From positions 1-64,000 of the IMG/VR virus record IMGVR_UViG_3300050821_017570: 64,000 nt of DNA; one strand, given 5' to 3'. Shown here piece after piece: positions 50,747-57,816 of this stretch. The DNA comes from a virus. The notes under the pieces were generated by a model. That model saw nothing but the letters and a program-made list of their open reading frames with translations. It was not told the DNA's origin and made no database searches. The position numbers and the translations under genes are program-made. Each line of letters starts with the position of its first letter. Position 1 is the stretch's first letter.

Positions 50747-50997
50747 CGATGAACAAACGAATCAAGCACAATATGATCGGCATCCTCTGGGTCCAGACAA
50801 TGCTCGTACCAGGCCTGGAAGTCCTCCATCGTTCTGACGAGACCTTCGATATTCTCGTTACGAGGGAACTCAATCAGGTTGGTGCGCCAGATCGGTACAC
50901 TGAATGGGCTTACGTAACGAAACCAGTAATCCCAAACAGCCAGCTGGCGTCGACTCGTCAGGCTAAGCCCCATCAGGAGGGGAATCGGTTTTCTCAT
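50743..50997 (-). CDS. Small unknown protein
   Basis: The start at 50997 follows an AAAGG box and gives 84 residues, with AVWDYWFRYVSPFSVPIW. Overlap with the HTH gene is 35 bases. Function unknown. Confidence 0.6.
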   Translation of the reverse strand: MRKPIPLLMGLSLTSRRQLAVWDYWFRYVSPFSVPIWRTNLIEFPRNENIEGLVRTMEDFQAWYEHCLDPEDADHIVLDSFVHR

Positions 50998-51439
50998 CTG
51001 GTACCTTTCTGGCACCGACGTAACGGGTAATACGGGCCGTCTTGGCCCCATACAGGAGATCAAACGCAGGGCTGCCGCGAGCGATGTTTCGGCTACCCAG
51101 CGGCCCCACACCGAGTCGGCGAAGGGCCCGTCGGAGGGTCGCCACATTCACCCCAACCGAATCAGCGATCTGCTGGGCCAACCGCCCCTGTCGCACCATC
51201 AGCTGGATGTGCGGGATCAGCTCCTGCCACTGTCGGGTGGATCGGCGTCGCCACCGGGGCGGTTGCAGCGGACGTTTGGGGCGCTGGCATCCCAGGAGGG
51301 TTCGCTTGTCCGCTACCGTCCTCAGTGACTTCCCCAGCTGGACCGCGATATCCAAGTTGGTGCGAGCCGGGTCCTGGAGTAGTGGTAGCCATTGCGTCTG
51401 ACTGCAACCACGTAATGGCTGATTCGGTGGCCGAGACAT
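50963..51439 (-). CDS. Protein with two helix-turn-helix motifs
   Basis: The start at 51439 (MSRPPNQPLRG) gives 158 residues. Two HTH-like units are visible: TNLDIAVQLGKSLRTVADKR near residue 25 and AQQIADSVGVNVATLRRALR near residue 90. The repeat of such units suggests a DNA-binding regulator or terminase-small-like protein. It overlaps the gene at 51162 in another frame for 278 bases. Confidence 0.75.
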   Translation of the reverse strand: MSRPPNQPLRGCSQTQWLPLLQDPARTNLDIAVQLGKSLRTVADKRTLLGCQRPKRPLQPPRWRRRSTRQWQELIPHIQLMVRQGRLAQQIADSVGVNVATLRRALRRLGVGPLGSRNIARGSPAFDLLYGAKTARITRYVGARKVPDEKTDSPPDGA

Positions 51440-51629
51440 TCCATATGAATGTAACGGGCTGGCGACGCAGGCAAGCTTTGGCCCGCTCGAACGGCACCTC
51501 TTCCCCGGCGATCCAATCGACCGTACACCAGGGATACTGCATCCCACCTAGGATCTCGACCCGGAACTCCAGATGGAGATTCCCGGCGCTATCTTCCCAC
51601 GCACGCTGGAACACCCCGCCCCACCTCAT
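51162..51629 (-). CDS. Protein overlapping the HTH gene in a second frame
   Basis: The start at 51629 overlaps the preceding gene's stop by four bases. The N-terminal 60 residues (WGGVFQRAWEDSAGNLHLEF, WCTVDWIAGEEVPFERAKAC) look like a genuine domain. The C-terminal 90 residues, rich in Ala/Pro/Gly, coincide with the HTH gene and may simply be the other-frame translation of it. Coding through the whole overlap is uncertain. Confidence 0.6.
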   Translation of the reverse strand: MRWGGVFQRAWEDSAGNLHLEFRVEILGGMQYPWCTVDWIAGEEVPFERAKACLRRQPVTFIWNVSATESAITWLQSDAMATTTPGPGSHQLGYRGPAGEVTEDGSGQANPPGMPAPQTSAATAPVATPIHPTVAGADPAHPADGATGAVGPADR

Positions 51630-52075
51630 AGGTTGAGCCGGTCGGCCCATTCCTTCATCATCTGGATCTGGACCTCATGAGACGACCTCTGGAAGGCCTC
51701 TTGGTTCTCAGCAAACAGGTCAATCAGCTGCCAGTTATCGGCCGCAACCGCCGCACGGATCCGGGCGATGGTTTGGCGATCCTGGTCCAACATGGCGAGC
51801 CGCTCTACACATTCCTCGCGTTGGATATCAAGCAGCCGGATCTTATCGTGAATCTCTCGCAGCTCGGTCAGGCTGGCTGCCGATTCGACCCAATAGGCGA
51901 CCGTTATGGACCCAACAAAAACCGTCACCACGGCTGCCAACGTGGTCAGCACACCATCGTGCCCCACACCCGCACATAGGGTCAGTCCTGCCAATACTGT
52001 CGTGGCGACCAAATAGCCGATCCTGGTACGCCAGACCATCCGGACGAATCTTTCGTACTCGGACCGACTATTCAT
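51626..52075 (-). CDS. Membrane protein with coiled coil
   Basis: The start at 52075 gives 149 residues. Two transmembrane helices (IGYLVATTVLAGLTLCAGV, LTTLAAVVTVFVGSITVAYW) are followed by a charged coiled coil of about 75 residues (LTELREIHDKIRLLDIQREE). A cytoplasmic coiled coil with a membrane anchor suggests a scaffold or signal element. Confidence 0.75.
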   Translation of the reverse strand: MNSRSEYERFVRMVWRTRIGYLVATTVLAGLTLCAGVGHDGVLTTLAAVVTVFVGSITVAYWVESAASLTELREIHDKIRLLDIQREECVERLAMLDQDRQTIARIRAAVAADNWQLIDLFAENQEAFQRSSHEVQIQMMKEWADRLNL

Positions 52076-52250
52076 CTGGTTGGCCAGATGTCCGGAATGC
52101 CATATAGACACAAAAGATGATCAACGGGATTTGGAAGCATAAACACCACCAAGTATCTTTTGAGAACCCGATCAACATGAGCCCGAGGTTCAGCATCGCC
52201 AAAGCGACCCACCAGAGGGCTACCAGGGTACGTAACTGTTGTGGCGACAT
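52068..52250 (-). CDS. Small two-helix membrane protein
   Basis: The start at 52250 gives 60 residues with two transmembrane segments (LVALWWVALAMLNLGLMLIG, WWCLCFQIPLIIFCVYMAF). It is packed between two other membrane-protein genes. Function unknown. Confidence 0.7.
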   Translation of the reverse strand: MSPQQLRTLVALWWVALAMLNLGLMLIGFSKDTWWCLCFQIPLIIFCVYMAFRTSGQPDE

Positions 52251-52251
52251 G

Positions 52252-52512
52252 TTATCTTCGATCCTGAAACGTATCGACGGGTTGTTTCGATTGCAGCTTA
52301 CGCAGCCGAACGAACGACCAGATGGCCCCCACGATGCCCGCGCAGTCCACCACACCGCAGAAAAGACTGAACCAGATTGACTGGTCAATCACACTGATGA
52401 TGGTCCAAAACCCCATGATGGCCAAACTGACGAGACTGCAGGTGAGGCTCTGGTGGGCCCAATGGACCTCCGACTTATCCTCATCCGTCAGTCTGCTGTA
52501 CCAATCGGTCAC
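52252..52512 (-). CDS. Small two-helix membrane protein
   Basis: The 86-residue protein has a polar N-terminus, two helices (LVSLAIMGFWTIISVI, WFSLFCGVVDCAGIVGAIWSF) and a basic C-terminus. It overlaps the upstream gene by four bases. Function unknown. Confidence 0.72.
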   Translation of the reverse strand: MTDWYSRLTDEDKSEVHWAHQSLTCSLVSLAIMGFWTIISVIDQSIWFSLFCGVVDCAGIVGAIWSFVRLRKLQSKQPVDTFQDRR

Positions 52513-52730
52513 AGGTCGTCCTGTCGAGCGAGTGGTGCTTTCTCTACAATGGGCTTGGCCTGATCTACCGCGCTAACGTAGTGTGCCTCTCGATCAGCTT
52601 TCTCGGCTCGCAGCTGTTCCAGTTCGGCCAGCAACGGATCGACATCGGGCGCGGCATAGAACAAACCAGTCGCAGAGTGCTCCATGCGGTTGGTGGCCCA
52701 ATCGTCTGAATATTTTTGAAGCTGAATCAT
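52509..52730 (-). CDS. Small helical protein
   Basis: The 73-residue protein has a charged helical middle (DPLLAELEQLRAEKADREAH). No motif is recognised. Four-base overlaps with both neighbours support expression. Confidence 0.65.
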   Translation of the reverse strand: MIQLQKYSDDWATNRMEHSATGLFYAAPDVDPLLAELEQLRAEKADREAHYVSAVDQAKPIVEKAPLARQDDL

Positions 52731-53182
52731 ACACCCAATCCTAGTATGAGTCTAAGACGTGAACGAATATCCATCAGGACGAGACCAAGGTGGTTCTCGC
52801 CAACTCCATTACACCGACCCCAGAATTGGTCACCCCAACCGTTCTCCTCGACCAATTCATGTGGGTATGTGTTGACCAGACGTTCTGCCAGATCCGCATG
52901 CCGGGTGAATTTGTCCAGGTTGACCGAATACATCACCCCAACCCGCACGTCGAGCCAATCGGGACGATGGCGCTCCGGCTGGGTTCGACCCAACCGCATG
53001 GCCTGCCCACAGGTCAGCGTCGTACCCGGCAGGGCAAACACGGCCCGCATCCTGACGTCGGGTAGCTTGGCCGACTGGTAAGCGTGCTCGGTCGACGGAT
53101 ACAGCAGACCCTCGTACGCCACCTCACAGAGATGGAAGTTGGAGAGCCAGCGGTACTCGCCGTACATCTGATCGATCGTCAT
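52727..53182 (-). CDS. NADAR / YbiA-like protein
   Basis: The 151-residue protein shows the hallmark of the YbiA/NADAR superfamily: YRWLSNFHLCEVAYEG and YPSTEHAYQSAKL near residues 10-45, and later DLAERLVNTYPHELVEENG followed by WGDQFWG. Members act as N-glycosidases; some reverse ADP-ribosylation of DNA guanine and others act in riboflavin metabolism. A phage copy could counter host ADP-ribosylation-based defence, but this is inference. Confidence 0.88.
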   Translation of the reverse strand: MTIDQMYGEYRWLSNFHLCEVAYEGLLYPSTEHAYQSAKLPDVRMRAVFALPGTTLTCGQAMRLGRTQPERHRPDWLDVRVGVMYSVNLDKFTRHADLAERLVNTYPHELVEENGWGDQFWGRCNGVGENHLGLVLMDIRSRLRLILGLGV

Positions 53183-53322
53183 TCGTATTTCCGCTCATAG
53201 ATCAGGTCACACGTACCCAGCATCCGCTTGGCGCGTCTGGCATTCTTCAGGCTCTTGTACTGGCCAATGATGAAGGGTCGACCACTGTGCTCTTGCTCAC
53301 AGATGATGACAAATTGTTTCAT
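53179..53322 (-). CDS. Small basic protein
   Basis: A 47-residue ORF linked to the NADAR gene by an ATGA overlap. It contains QFVIICEQEHSGRPFIIGQY and SLKNARRAKRMLG. Small phage protein of unknown function, not on longer-ORF lists but well positioned. Confidence 0.65.
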   Translation of the reverse strand: MKQFVIICEQEHSGRPFIIGQYKSLKNARRAKRMLGTCDLIYERKYE

Positions 53323-53326
53323 TTTT

Positions 53327-53842
53327 CTAGCCACGGGTGTCTTTCATGACTCGGCCCGCAATCCGGGCCTTGGCGCGCCAATACATACGTGCAGGTTCCG
53401 ACAGCTCCTCCCACGGAATGGGCGCTTCGGCTCCATCGGACTCACAGAGTGCCCGTGCGATCGCCTCTACCTGTGCGTCAGTCGGCCAGGCACCGATCAT
53501 GGCACCGGCGTCGATCCAGTCGACACAGTTGCAGTACTCGGGCGTACCGTCTGGCCTCATCCCACCACCGATGGGGGTCAGACGACTGAAGTTACAGAAC
53601 GGATGATGGTAGAAGTACGTCCTAGGTTTGCCAGCCTCTAGCTCTTCAATCAGCTGGCGTGCTTGTGCTAACAGTCGGGCAGTTTCCTCATGTTGGGCGC
53701 ACTCGACCCGATAGCTCTCACAGCAGCAGCGTGGCTGGATCTTACCGATCCGGACGACCTCATACGGAAGCCCACAGTGCTCGCAGGTAGTATTTAGGGC
53801 CTCATTCTCGGTGTCGGACCACTCATCGTAATCGTCGCTCAT
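53327..53842 (-). CDS. Cys-rich unknown protein
   Basis: The 171-residue protein has CEHCGLPYEVV, CCCESYRVEC and EYCNCVDW Cys clusters that could bind one or more zinc ions, and a helical C-terminus (QVEAIARALCESDGAE). RBS AAGGAAATCAA. Function unknown. Confidence 0.68.
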   Translation of the reverse strand: MSDDYDEWSDTENEALNTTCEHCGLPYEVVRIGKIQPRCCCESYRVECAQHEETARLLAQARQLIEELEAGKPRTYFYHHPFCNFSRLTPIGGGMRPDGTPEYCNCVDWIDAGAMIGAWPTDAQVEAIARALCESDGAEAPIPWEELSEPARMYWRAKARIAGRVMKDTRG

Positions 53843-53858
53843 TTGATTTCCTTGTCAG

Positions 53859-53924
53859 TCAGAGAGATTTCATCCATAGGGATACAAGGCCTGCTAGAAC
53901 CAGCAAGATAAGAAACCAGATCAT
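53859..53924 (-). CDS. 21-residue single-helix membrane microprotein
   Basis: An ORF of 22 codons with ATGA overlap to its upstream neighbour encodes MIWFL followed by a hydrophobic helix and a short basic tail. Its N-terminus matches that of the 124-residue gene at 54336. Function unknown. Confidence 0.58.
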   Translation of the reverse strand: MIWFLILLVLAGLVSLWMKSL

Positions 53925-54349
53925 GCCGGTATCTTGAGAAAGTATTCGTGCCCCTCGTCATCCACCACGCTGACGCGGCAGCCATCGAATTGACAATCGA
54001 CCTCATAGTTGGCATGCGGGTCAGCCGGCCATACCTTAATCAGATCACCGTAATGATCGTCTGGCGCATCATAATGCTCAAAGAACTTATAGTAGTTTGG
54101 AATCGCCATACGGGCCGTCTCGTTCCGTGACTGCCAACCGCCTGTCTTTGACTCTAGCTGCTGAAGCTGTCTCACCACGTCGACTAATTCCTTGCAGATG
54201 GCACGACGCCCCAACGGAATGACAAACTCTTCGGACCGATATCCGTCGGCATCGCCTTCCATGAAACGGATCACGAAATGCCAACCCGGTGGCTTGAGAC
54301 GCTTTGTCGGCTCGGCCTCAACCAGTCCGGTACCATCAAGATTCAGCAT
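53921..54349 (-). CDS. Unknown protein
   Basis: The start at 54349 gives 142 residues with GWHFVIRFMEGDADGYRSEE and ELVDVVRQLQQLESK. No family is recognised. The product ends HEYFLKIPA. Overlap with the neighbouring genes is 4 and 14 bases. Confidence 0.65.
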   Translation of the reverse strand: MLNLDGTGLVEAEPTKRLKPPGWHFVIRFMEGDADGYRSEEFVIPLGRRAICKELVDVVRQLQQLESKTGGWQSRNETARMAIPNYYKFFEHYDAPDDHYGDLIKVWPADPHANYEVDCQFDGCRVSVVDDEGHEYFLKIPA

Positions 54350-54710
54350 GTGGTGTTTCCTTTTTTGAGCCCTGGCATCTACGGGATTCAAACTCAGCAA
54401 GCGATCCAGCCCTGTAGGTGCGGCTATGATCGGATTCGATCTCCATCATATCACGGCCACAGTTACGGCACTGACGGGTCAACGGGCAGAACCGATGGGT
54501 CGCCCACAACGTGGGGAGCGCGTCTATCTGTGCCTGCTCCTGTCGAGCCCGCTTCTCCGCGTCCAGCATCGCGACAAACTGCTGGGCAGTCATCCCACCG
54601 TAGGGGCCATACGATCTATCCGGCTGACACTCTACTGGACTGGTGGCGCGGCTACGGGCGATGGTGGCCAATAAGCCGAGACCGGCCAATAGGAGGAGGA
54701 ACCAGATCAT
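54336..54710 (-). CDS. Membrane-anchored protein with Cys motif
   Basis: The 124-residue protein starts with a transmembrane helix (MIWFLLLLAGLGLLA), then a polar middle and a Cys motif FCPLTRQCRNCGRDMM. The first residues match the 21-residue microprotein downstream, so the anchor has probably been duplicated. It overlaps the next gene by four bases. Confidence 0.68.
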   Translation of the reverse strand: MIWFLLLLAGLGLLATIARSRATSPVECQPDRSYGPYGGMTAQQFVAMLDAEKRARQEQAQIDALPTLWATHRFCPLTRQCRNCGRDMMEIESDHSRTYRAGSLAEFESRRCQGSKKETPHAES

Positions 54711-54904
54711 CGGAGTCGTCGATACGCCCGGTAGCTGGCCCAGCCATTAACGGCTGTCACAACCGCGCCAACTACGTTTAGGGCAAGGAGCGCCCAAGCC
54801 CCTACCACAACATCATGGACCGCACACACAATGTTGAGCGGGCATAAGATGCCGCACAACACACATACGATCCATACACAGACGAGGTGTACGGTTGTCT
54901 TCAT
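54707..54904 (-). CDS. Two-helix membrane protein
   Basis: The 65-residue protein has two hydrophobic segments (HLVCVWIVCVLCGILCPLNI, VVVGAWALLALNVVGAVVTA) and a basic end. It is Cys-rich in the first helix. Function unknown. Confidence 0.7.
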   Translation of the reverse strand: MKTTVHLVCVWIVCVLCGILCPLNIVCAVHDVVVGAWALLALNVVGAVVTAVNGWASYRAYRRLR

Positions 54905-55125
54905 GGGCTGCCCGTGCCACGCAGGCTAGCCACCTGCTCGGACGTAGACCGGCGAAGAATGCGATCACGTTGGCTCCAACTGAATGGAGCATGCTCACCC
55001 GTTCCGCGGGCGCGCTTCGCCTCCTTGGCGACCGTCTGAAGCTGATGATCGAACCGTAGTGGCTGCCGCTGGGCCAAACTACGGAGTGGGGCGGTCTGCG
55101 GGGTACGATGTTTGTAATGAGTCAT
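54901..55125 (-). CDS. Small basic protein
   Basis: The start at 55125 follows AAAGGAAACCAA and gives 74 residues, rich in Arg/Gln (SLAQRQPLRFDHQLQTVAKE). The overlap with the next gene is four bases. Function unknown. Confidence 0.65.
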   Translation of the reverse strand: MTHYKHRTPQTAPLRSLAQRQPLRFDHQLQTVAKEAKRARGTGEHAPFSWSQRDRILRRSTSEQVASLRGTGSP

Positions 55126-55135
55126 TTGGTTTCCT

Positions 55136-55339
55136 TTATTCCCGACTACGCCGGTACTCGTCCATGGAATGAACAACATGATTAGCCACAGCTTTACCTG
55201 CTACCTCCCACGCAGCCTGGATTTCAGGCTTCTGCGCGTCATAGGTGGGCAACGGAGCGCCGCTGATGAGCGACTTACCGCCACACTGTGCTAGATATGC
55301 TTCGTAGGCCATACGTCCATAATCAGGTGGTGGGTTCAT
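55136..55339 (-). CDS. Small conserved phage protein
   Basis: The start at 55339 gives 67 residues: MAYEAYLAQCGGKSLISG, then a Pro segment and AAWEVAGKAVANHV. The pattern is that of a widespread small phage protein of unknown function. Confidence 0.72.
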   Translation of the reverse strand: MNPPPDYGRMAYEAYLAQCGGKSLISGAPLPTYDAQKPEIQAAWEVAGKAVANHVVHSMDEYRRSRE

Positions 55340-55584
55340 TGGGCCGCCTTCGCCTTCCACTCGCGCTCCTCCGACAGATACGACTGCAGGAGTTTCGCCA
55401 GCCTAACCATGGCAGACCCATAGTTCAGCGCATGGGCGGTCAGACGATGGCTGTCCGACAGTTCGATCGTCGCCTCAACCCACTGACCATCGGGGTCACG
55501 GGTCACAACCGCGTGGAGGTCCCAATCCGGACGGACCAACATATCCTTGCCTCGAAACTTGAGGCGGTCTTCAGCGATAGTCAT
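55336..55584 (-). CDS. Small unknown protein
   Basis: The 82-residue protein has WDLHAVVTRDPDGQWVEATI and an Ala-rich helical C-terminus. It overlaps the preceding gene by four bases. Function unknown. Confidence 0.65.
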   Translation of the reverse strand: MTIAEDRLKFRGKDMLVRPDWDLHAVVTRDPDGQWVEATIELSDSHRLTAHALNYGSAMVRLAKLLQSYLSEEREWKAKAAQ

Positions 55585-55634
55585 TTAGAATCCTTTTCAT
55601 CCATCTGAATGATCTCCACGGGTTTACGGCTCAT
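55581..55634 (-). CDS. Possible 17-residue microprotein
   Basis: A short ORF of 18 codons with ATGA-type overlaps to both neighbours: MSRKPVEIIQMDEKDSK. It fills the gap exactly, which supports expression, but its length makes this uncertain. Confidence 0.35.
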   Translation of the reverse strand: MSRKPVEIIQMDEKDSK

Positions 55635-55860
55635 TGTGGTCCCACCTGACGTAGTAGGTGACGTTCGTCAGAACACCCAATGGACCAGTATGCGGCACAA
55701 TCGCCGTGACGGTACCCTCCTGGTCAGGATGGTCAACGTTGTAGACGCGTTCGCCAACCGAGTAGTCGTACCCACAGGCAAACCATGGAGTCGCCTGGTC
55801 ACGTACCCCGCCACAGCCCATCAGTCCCAATAGGGCGGCCAACATGATAAGTTTTCGCAT
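55624..55860 (-). CDS. Lipoprotein
   Basis: The start at 55860 gives 78 residues. A signal sequence with lipobox LMGC (MRKLIMLAALLGLMGCGG) suggests a lipid-anchored envelope protein. The mature part contains YDYSVGERVYNVDHPDQEGT and a final VTYYVRWDHNEP. It may act in superinfection exclusion or lysis, but this is speculation. Confidence 0.72.
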   Translation of the reverse strand: MRKLIMLAALLGLMGCGGVRDQATPWFACGYDYSVGERVYNVDHPDQEGTVTAIVPHTGPLGVLTNVTYYVRWDHNEP

Positions 55861-55866
55861 AACCAC

Positions 55867-56055
55867 TCACTTCTCGGCGAGGCAATCGCCATCTGTGTTG
55901 TAGAGATCGTAGACAAACGGACAGCGCTTGCGCTCAGAGCACCCATCACATGTGAAGGCCGGATCACGCCTCAGCTGCTGGTTTGCATCAATCAGCGCTT
56001 GGGCCCGAATGCTCGCGAGTTGCTCATCGGTCAGAAGTCGCTCCCGTTTAGGCAT
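55867..56055 (-). CDS. Cys-rich small protein
   Basis: The 62-residue protein ends with CDGCSERKRCPFVYDLYN followed by a final Cys, a four-Cys pattern that may bind zinc or an iron-sulfur cluster. Overlap with the next gene is eight bases. Confidence 0.7.
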   Translation of the reverse strand: MPKRERLLTDEQLASIRAQALIDANQQLRRDPAFTCDGCSERKRCPFVYDLYNTDGDCLAEK

Positions 56056-56443
56056 CGGGTGTCTCCTTGGCTGGATGACACTCGTTAAGCCCGTGATCGA
56101 TCCACGTTTGCTCAGCTGCCAACATGGCAGCCCGAGAGATCGCCAGCTCAGGCGTCGTCTCGGTCACCTCGGCATGGAGGTCCAGCTGAGTATGATGGAA
56201 CTGAACGTACACCTTCTGATTCAGCATCCGCAGGGTCAGACTCCACCCGAGCTGATCCATCCGGTGGGCGACCTGCCAGGCGTCTGCCGGATCGGTCGTG
56301 GGGTTCCACTCGTCGACATGGAGCCCAACCGGATCCCACACCTGATAGCATGCCAGGAAAAGCCCTGACGCGTTCGTACGCTCCCAGCCCATCACCTGTT
56401 GGGCCACCTGCGCATCCAGTATCTGCGGAAATTCGTGGCTCAC
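56048..56443 (-). CDS. Phage ABA-sandwich-like protein
   Basis: The 131-residue protein has EWNPTTDPADAWQVAHRM, a central LTLRMLNQKVYVQFH, and ETTPELAISRAAMLAAEQTW. The order W-P-TD-x-A-W-V, then AISRAA, matches the phage ABA sandwich domain family of unknown function. Confidence 0.75.
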   Translation of the reverse strand: MSHEFPQILDAQVAQQVMGWERTNASGLFLACYQVWDPVGLHVDEWNPTTDPADAWQVAHRMDQLGWSLTLRMLNQKVYVQFHHTQLDLHAEVTETTPELAISRAAMLAAEQTWIDHGLNECHPAKETPDA

Positions 56444-56453
56444 TCTACCCCAC

Positions 56454-56558
56454 TCATCGGAACAGATCTTTCAGTGCTAGGTCGTAGAACACCCACAGGC
56501 CACCAAACGCAGCCAGCGTGATGATGAGCCTGATGCCAACCCGATTGATTGGGTTCAT
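56454..56558 (-). CDS. 34-residue membrane microprotein
   Basis: MNPINRVGIRLIITLAAFGG and a C-terminal basic end; one transmembrane helix. ATGA overlap with the upstream gene. Part of a run of five consecutive micro-membrane proteins. Confidence 0.65.
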   Translation of the reverse strand: MNPINRVGIRLIITLAAFGGLWVFYDLALKDLFR

Positions 56559-56689
56559 GAGCCAGCCTCATACAGCCAGACCAGCAGGGTGCCGACCACG
56601 GGTGCGATCACCAGGATGAGGCCCACGTAGAGCGCCATGTTGTCGTTCCACTTGTTACGACTGAACCGGCGGTTTCCAAATCGACGCAT
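56555..56689 (-). CDS. 44-residue membrane microprotein
   Basis: A strong AAGGAG box precedes MRRFGNRRFSRNKWNDN. A basic N-terminal segment is followed by one helix (MALYVGLILVIAPVVGTLLV). ATGA overlap with the downstream gene. The strong RBS supports expression. Confidence 0.7.
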   Translation of the reverse strand: MRRFGNRRFSRNKWNDNMALYVGLILVIAPVVGTLLVWLYEAGS

Positions 56690-56698
56690 TCGTTCTCC

Positions 56699-56794
56699 TT
56701 AGAAGATGTCGAGCCACCTCAACAAGAGGAGCACGAGAATAACAATCGCTCCGAACATTCCAACCGCTAAGAGTGCGGTATCTAACCCATCCAT
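56699..56794 (-). CDS. 31-residue membrane microprotein
   Basis: MDGLDTALLAVGMFGAIVIL and an Arg/Trp-containing end form one helix. It lies between two other microproteins with minimal spacing. Function unknown. Confidence 0.65.
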   Translation of the reverse strand: MDGLDTALLAVGMFGAIVILVLLLLRWLDIF

Positions 56795-56795
56795 A

Positions 56796-56882
56796 TCATT
56801 TCTTTCGTGTCAGCCAGCAGAAGAGACCAAACAGTCCACCCGCCAGACAGATCATGACGATCGTAGCGAGGAAGACACTCAC
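56796..56882 (-). CDS. 28-residue membrane microprotein (GTG start)
   Basis: A GTG start overlapping the upstream stop (GTGA) encodes SVFLATIVMICLAGGLFGLF and a basic tail (TRKK). One transmembrane helix. Function unknown. Confidence 0.6.
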   Translation of the reverse strand: MSVFLATIVMICLAGGLFGLFCWLTRKK

Positions 56883-57100
56883 CTGCCACCCAGCCGATAC
56901 AGGATGCTGAAGTGGACCCACTTGCCCAGCGTCATAATGGCATCGCCAAGCCGACTGACCAGGCCAGCTAGCCAAACGATCGCCACGGCCAGATAGTCAA
57001 CCAATGCGGCCCCTACCCAACAGGCCACCGCCAACGGAAGCCAGCAGATCGTCCACACCACGATGATTGCCGTCACGGCAAACTCACGAATCTTGTTCAT
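56879..57100 (-). CDS. Two-helix membrane protein
   Basis: The 73-residue protein has two hydrophobic segments (TAIIVVWTICWLPLAVACWV, LVDYLAVAIVWLAGLVSRLG) and an amphipathic end (WVHFSILYRLGGR). ATGA overlap with the upstream gene. It heads the micro-membrane cassette. Confidence 0.72.
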   Translation of the reverse strand: MNKIREFAVTAIIVVWTICWLPLAVACWVGAALVDYLAVAIVWLAGLVSRLGDAIMTLGKWVHFSILYRLGGR

Positions 57101-57495
57101 AGGTGGTCCTCAATCACGTCGGCTAGTTTGCTGAAACTAACACCGTCATCGTTCGCCTCGCTCAGGCAGCCATACTGCGTACGACCACACTCAAAATCAA
57201 AGTGCGGCTCATCGTCCCGAATCAAGGCGGCCTTACCCTTGAGGGCCCACTTCCAGACTTTCTCTGGTGGGTGCGTCTCATTCGACTCGCCCTTGGGGCT
57301 TGCCTGAAACTCAAAGTCACCTGCTTCGGGTTCGATCCACTGGGCCTTCGGATGCTCTTTCCGGTACAGCTCACACAGCACACCCAACACGCAGAATCGC
57401 TCGCCACGATGCATGACGTTACGGATCTTTCGGTAGCGACCGGACCGTAACGCACGCACCAGCTTCTTCTTAATTTTTGGTTTTAACACAACCAT
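57097..57495 (-). CDS. Conserved phage protein with RFCVLGVLCELY motif
   Basis: The 132-residue protein has RALRSGRYRKIRNVM, then RFCVLGVLCELY near residue 33, and ends YGCLSEANDDGVSFSKLADV. This is a widespread conserved family in phages and bacteria of unknown function. RBS AAGGGAACCAT. Cys residues might bind metal. Confidence 0.75.
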   Translation of the reverse strand: MVVLKPKIKKKLVRALRSGRYRKIRNVMHRGERFCVLGVLCELYRKEHPKAQWIEPEAGDFEFQASPKGESNETHPPEKVWKWALKGKAALIRDDEPHFDFECGRTQYGCLSEANDDGVSFSKLADVIEDHL

Positions 57496-57504
57496 ATGGT
57501 TCCC

Positions 57505-57816
57505 TTAGGATTCGTACAACAGATACATGAGATCGCGGTCATGCAGGTCTTCAGGATATCCACTATATCCGTAAAAGTATAAGTTACTCCATTCGCTCCA
57601 AGTGCTTGCCGCCACTCGGGCGCTATCGCTCTCAACCGTGCCATCACTAGCGTAGCTGACACAGGTGTAGGTGAGGTGATACTGCCAACGATGCGTGTGG
57701 CCACCGCGATCATGCCGCTGGCCAGCACTACGGTCGATTCCTCGGATCGTGTACCGATATAGATGGTTTCGAGTCATCCAGACCTGACCGATCCGTAAGG
57801 GTGCCAAATCTGTCAT
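57505..57816 (-). CDS. GQxW family protein (member 1)
   Basis: The 103-residue protein has the family's N-terminal motif LRIGQVWMTRNHLYRYTI and the C-terminal LMYLLYES. The middle is Ser/Thr/Tyr-rich. It is the leftmost of about ten paralogues in 57.5-64 kb. It overlaps the next gene by four bases. A small beta-barrel is likely, and the function is unknown. Confidence 0.72.
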   Translation of the reverse strand: MTDLAPLRIGQVWMTRNHLYRYTIRGIDRSAGQRHDRGGHTHRWQYHLTYTCVSYASDGTVESDSARVAASTWSEWSNLYFYGYSGYPEDLHDRDLMYLLYES

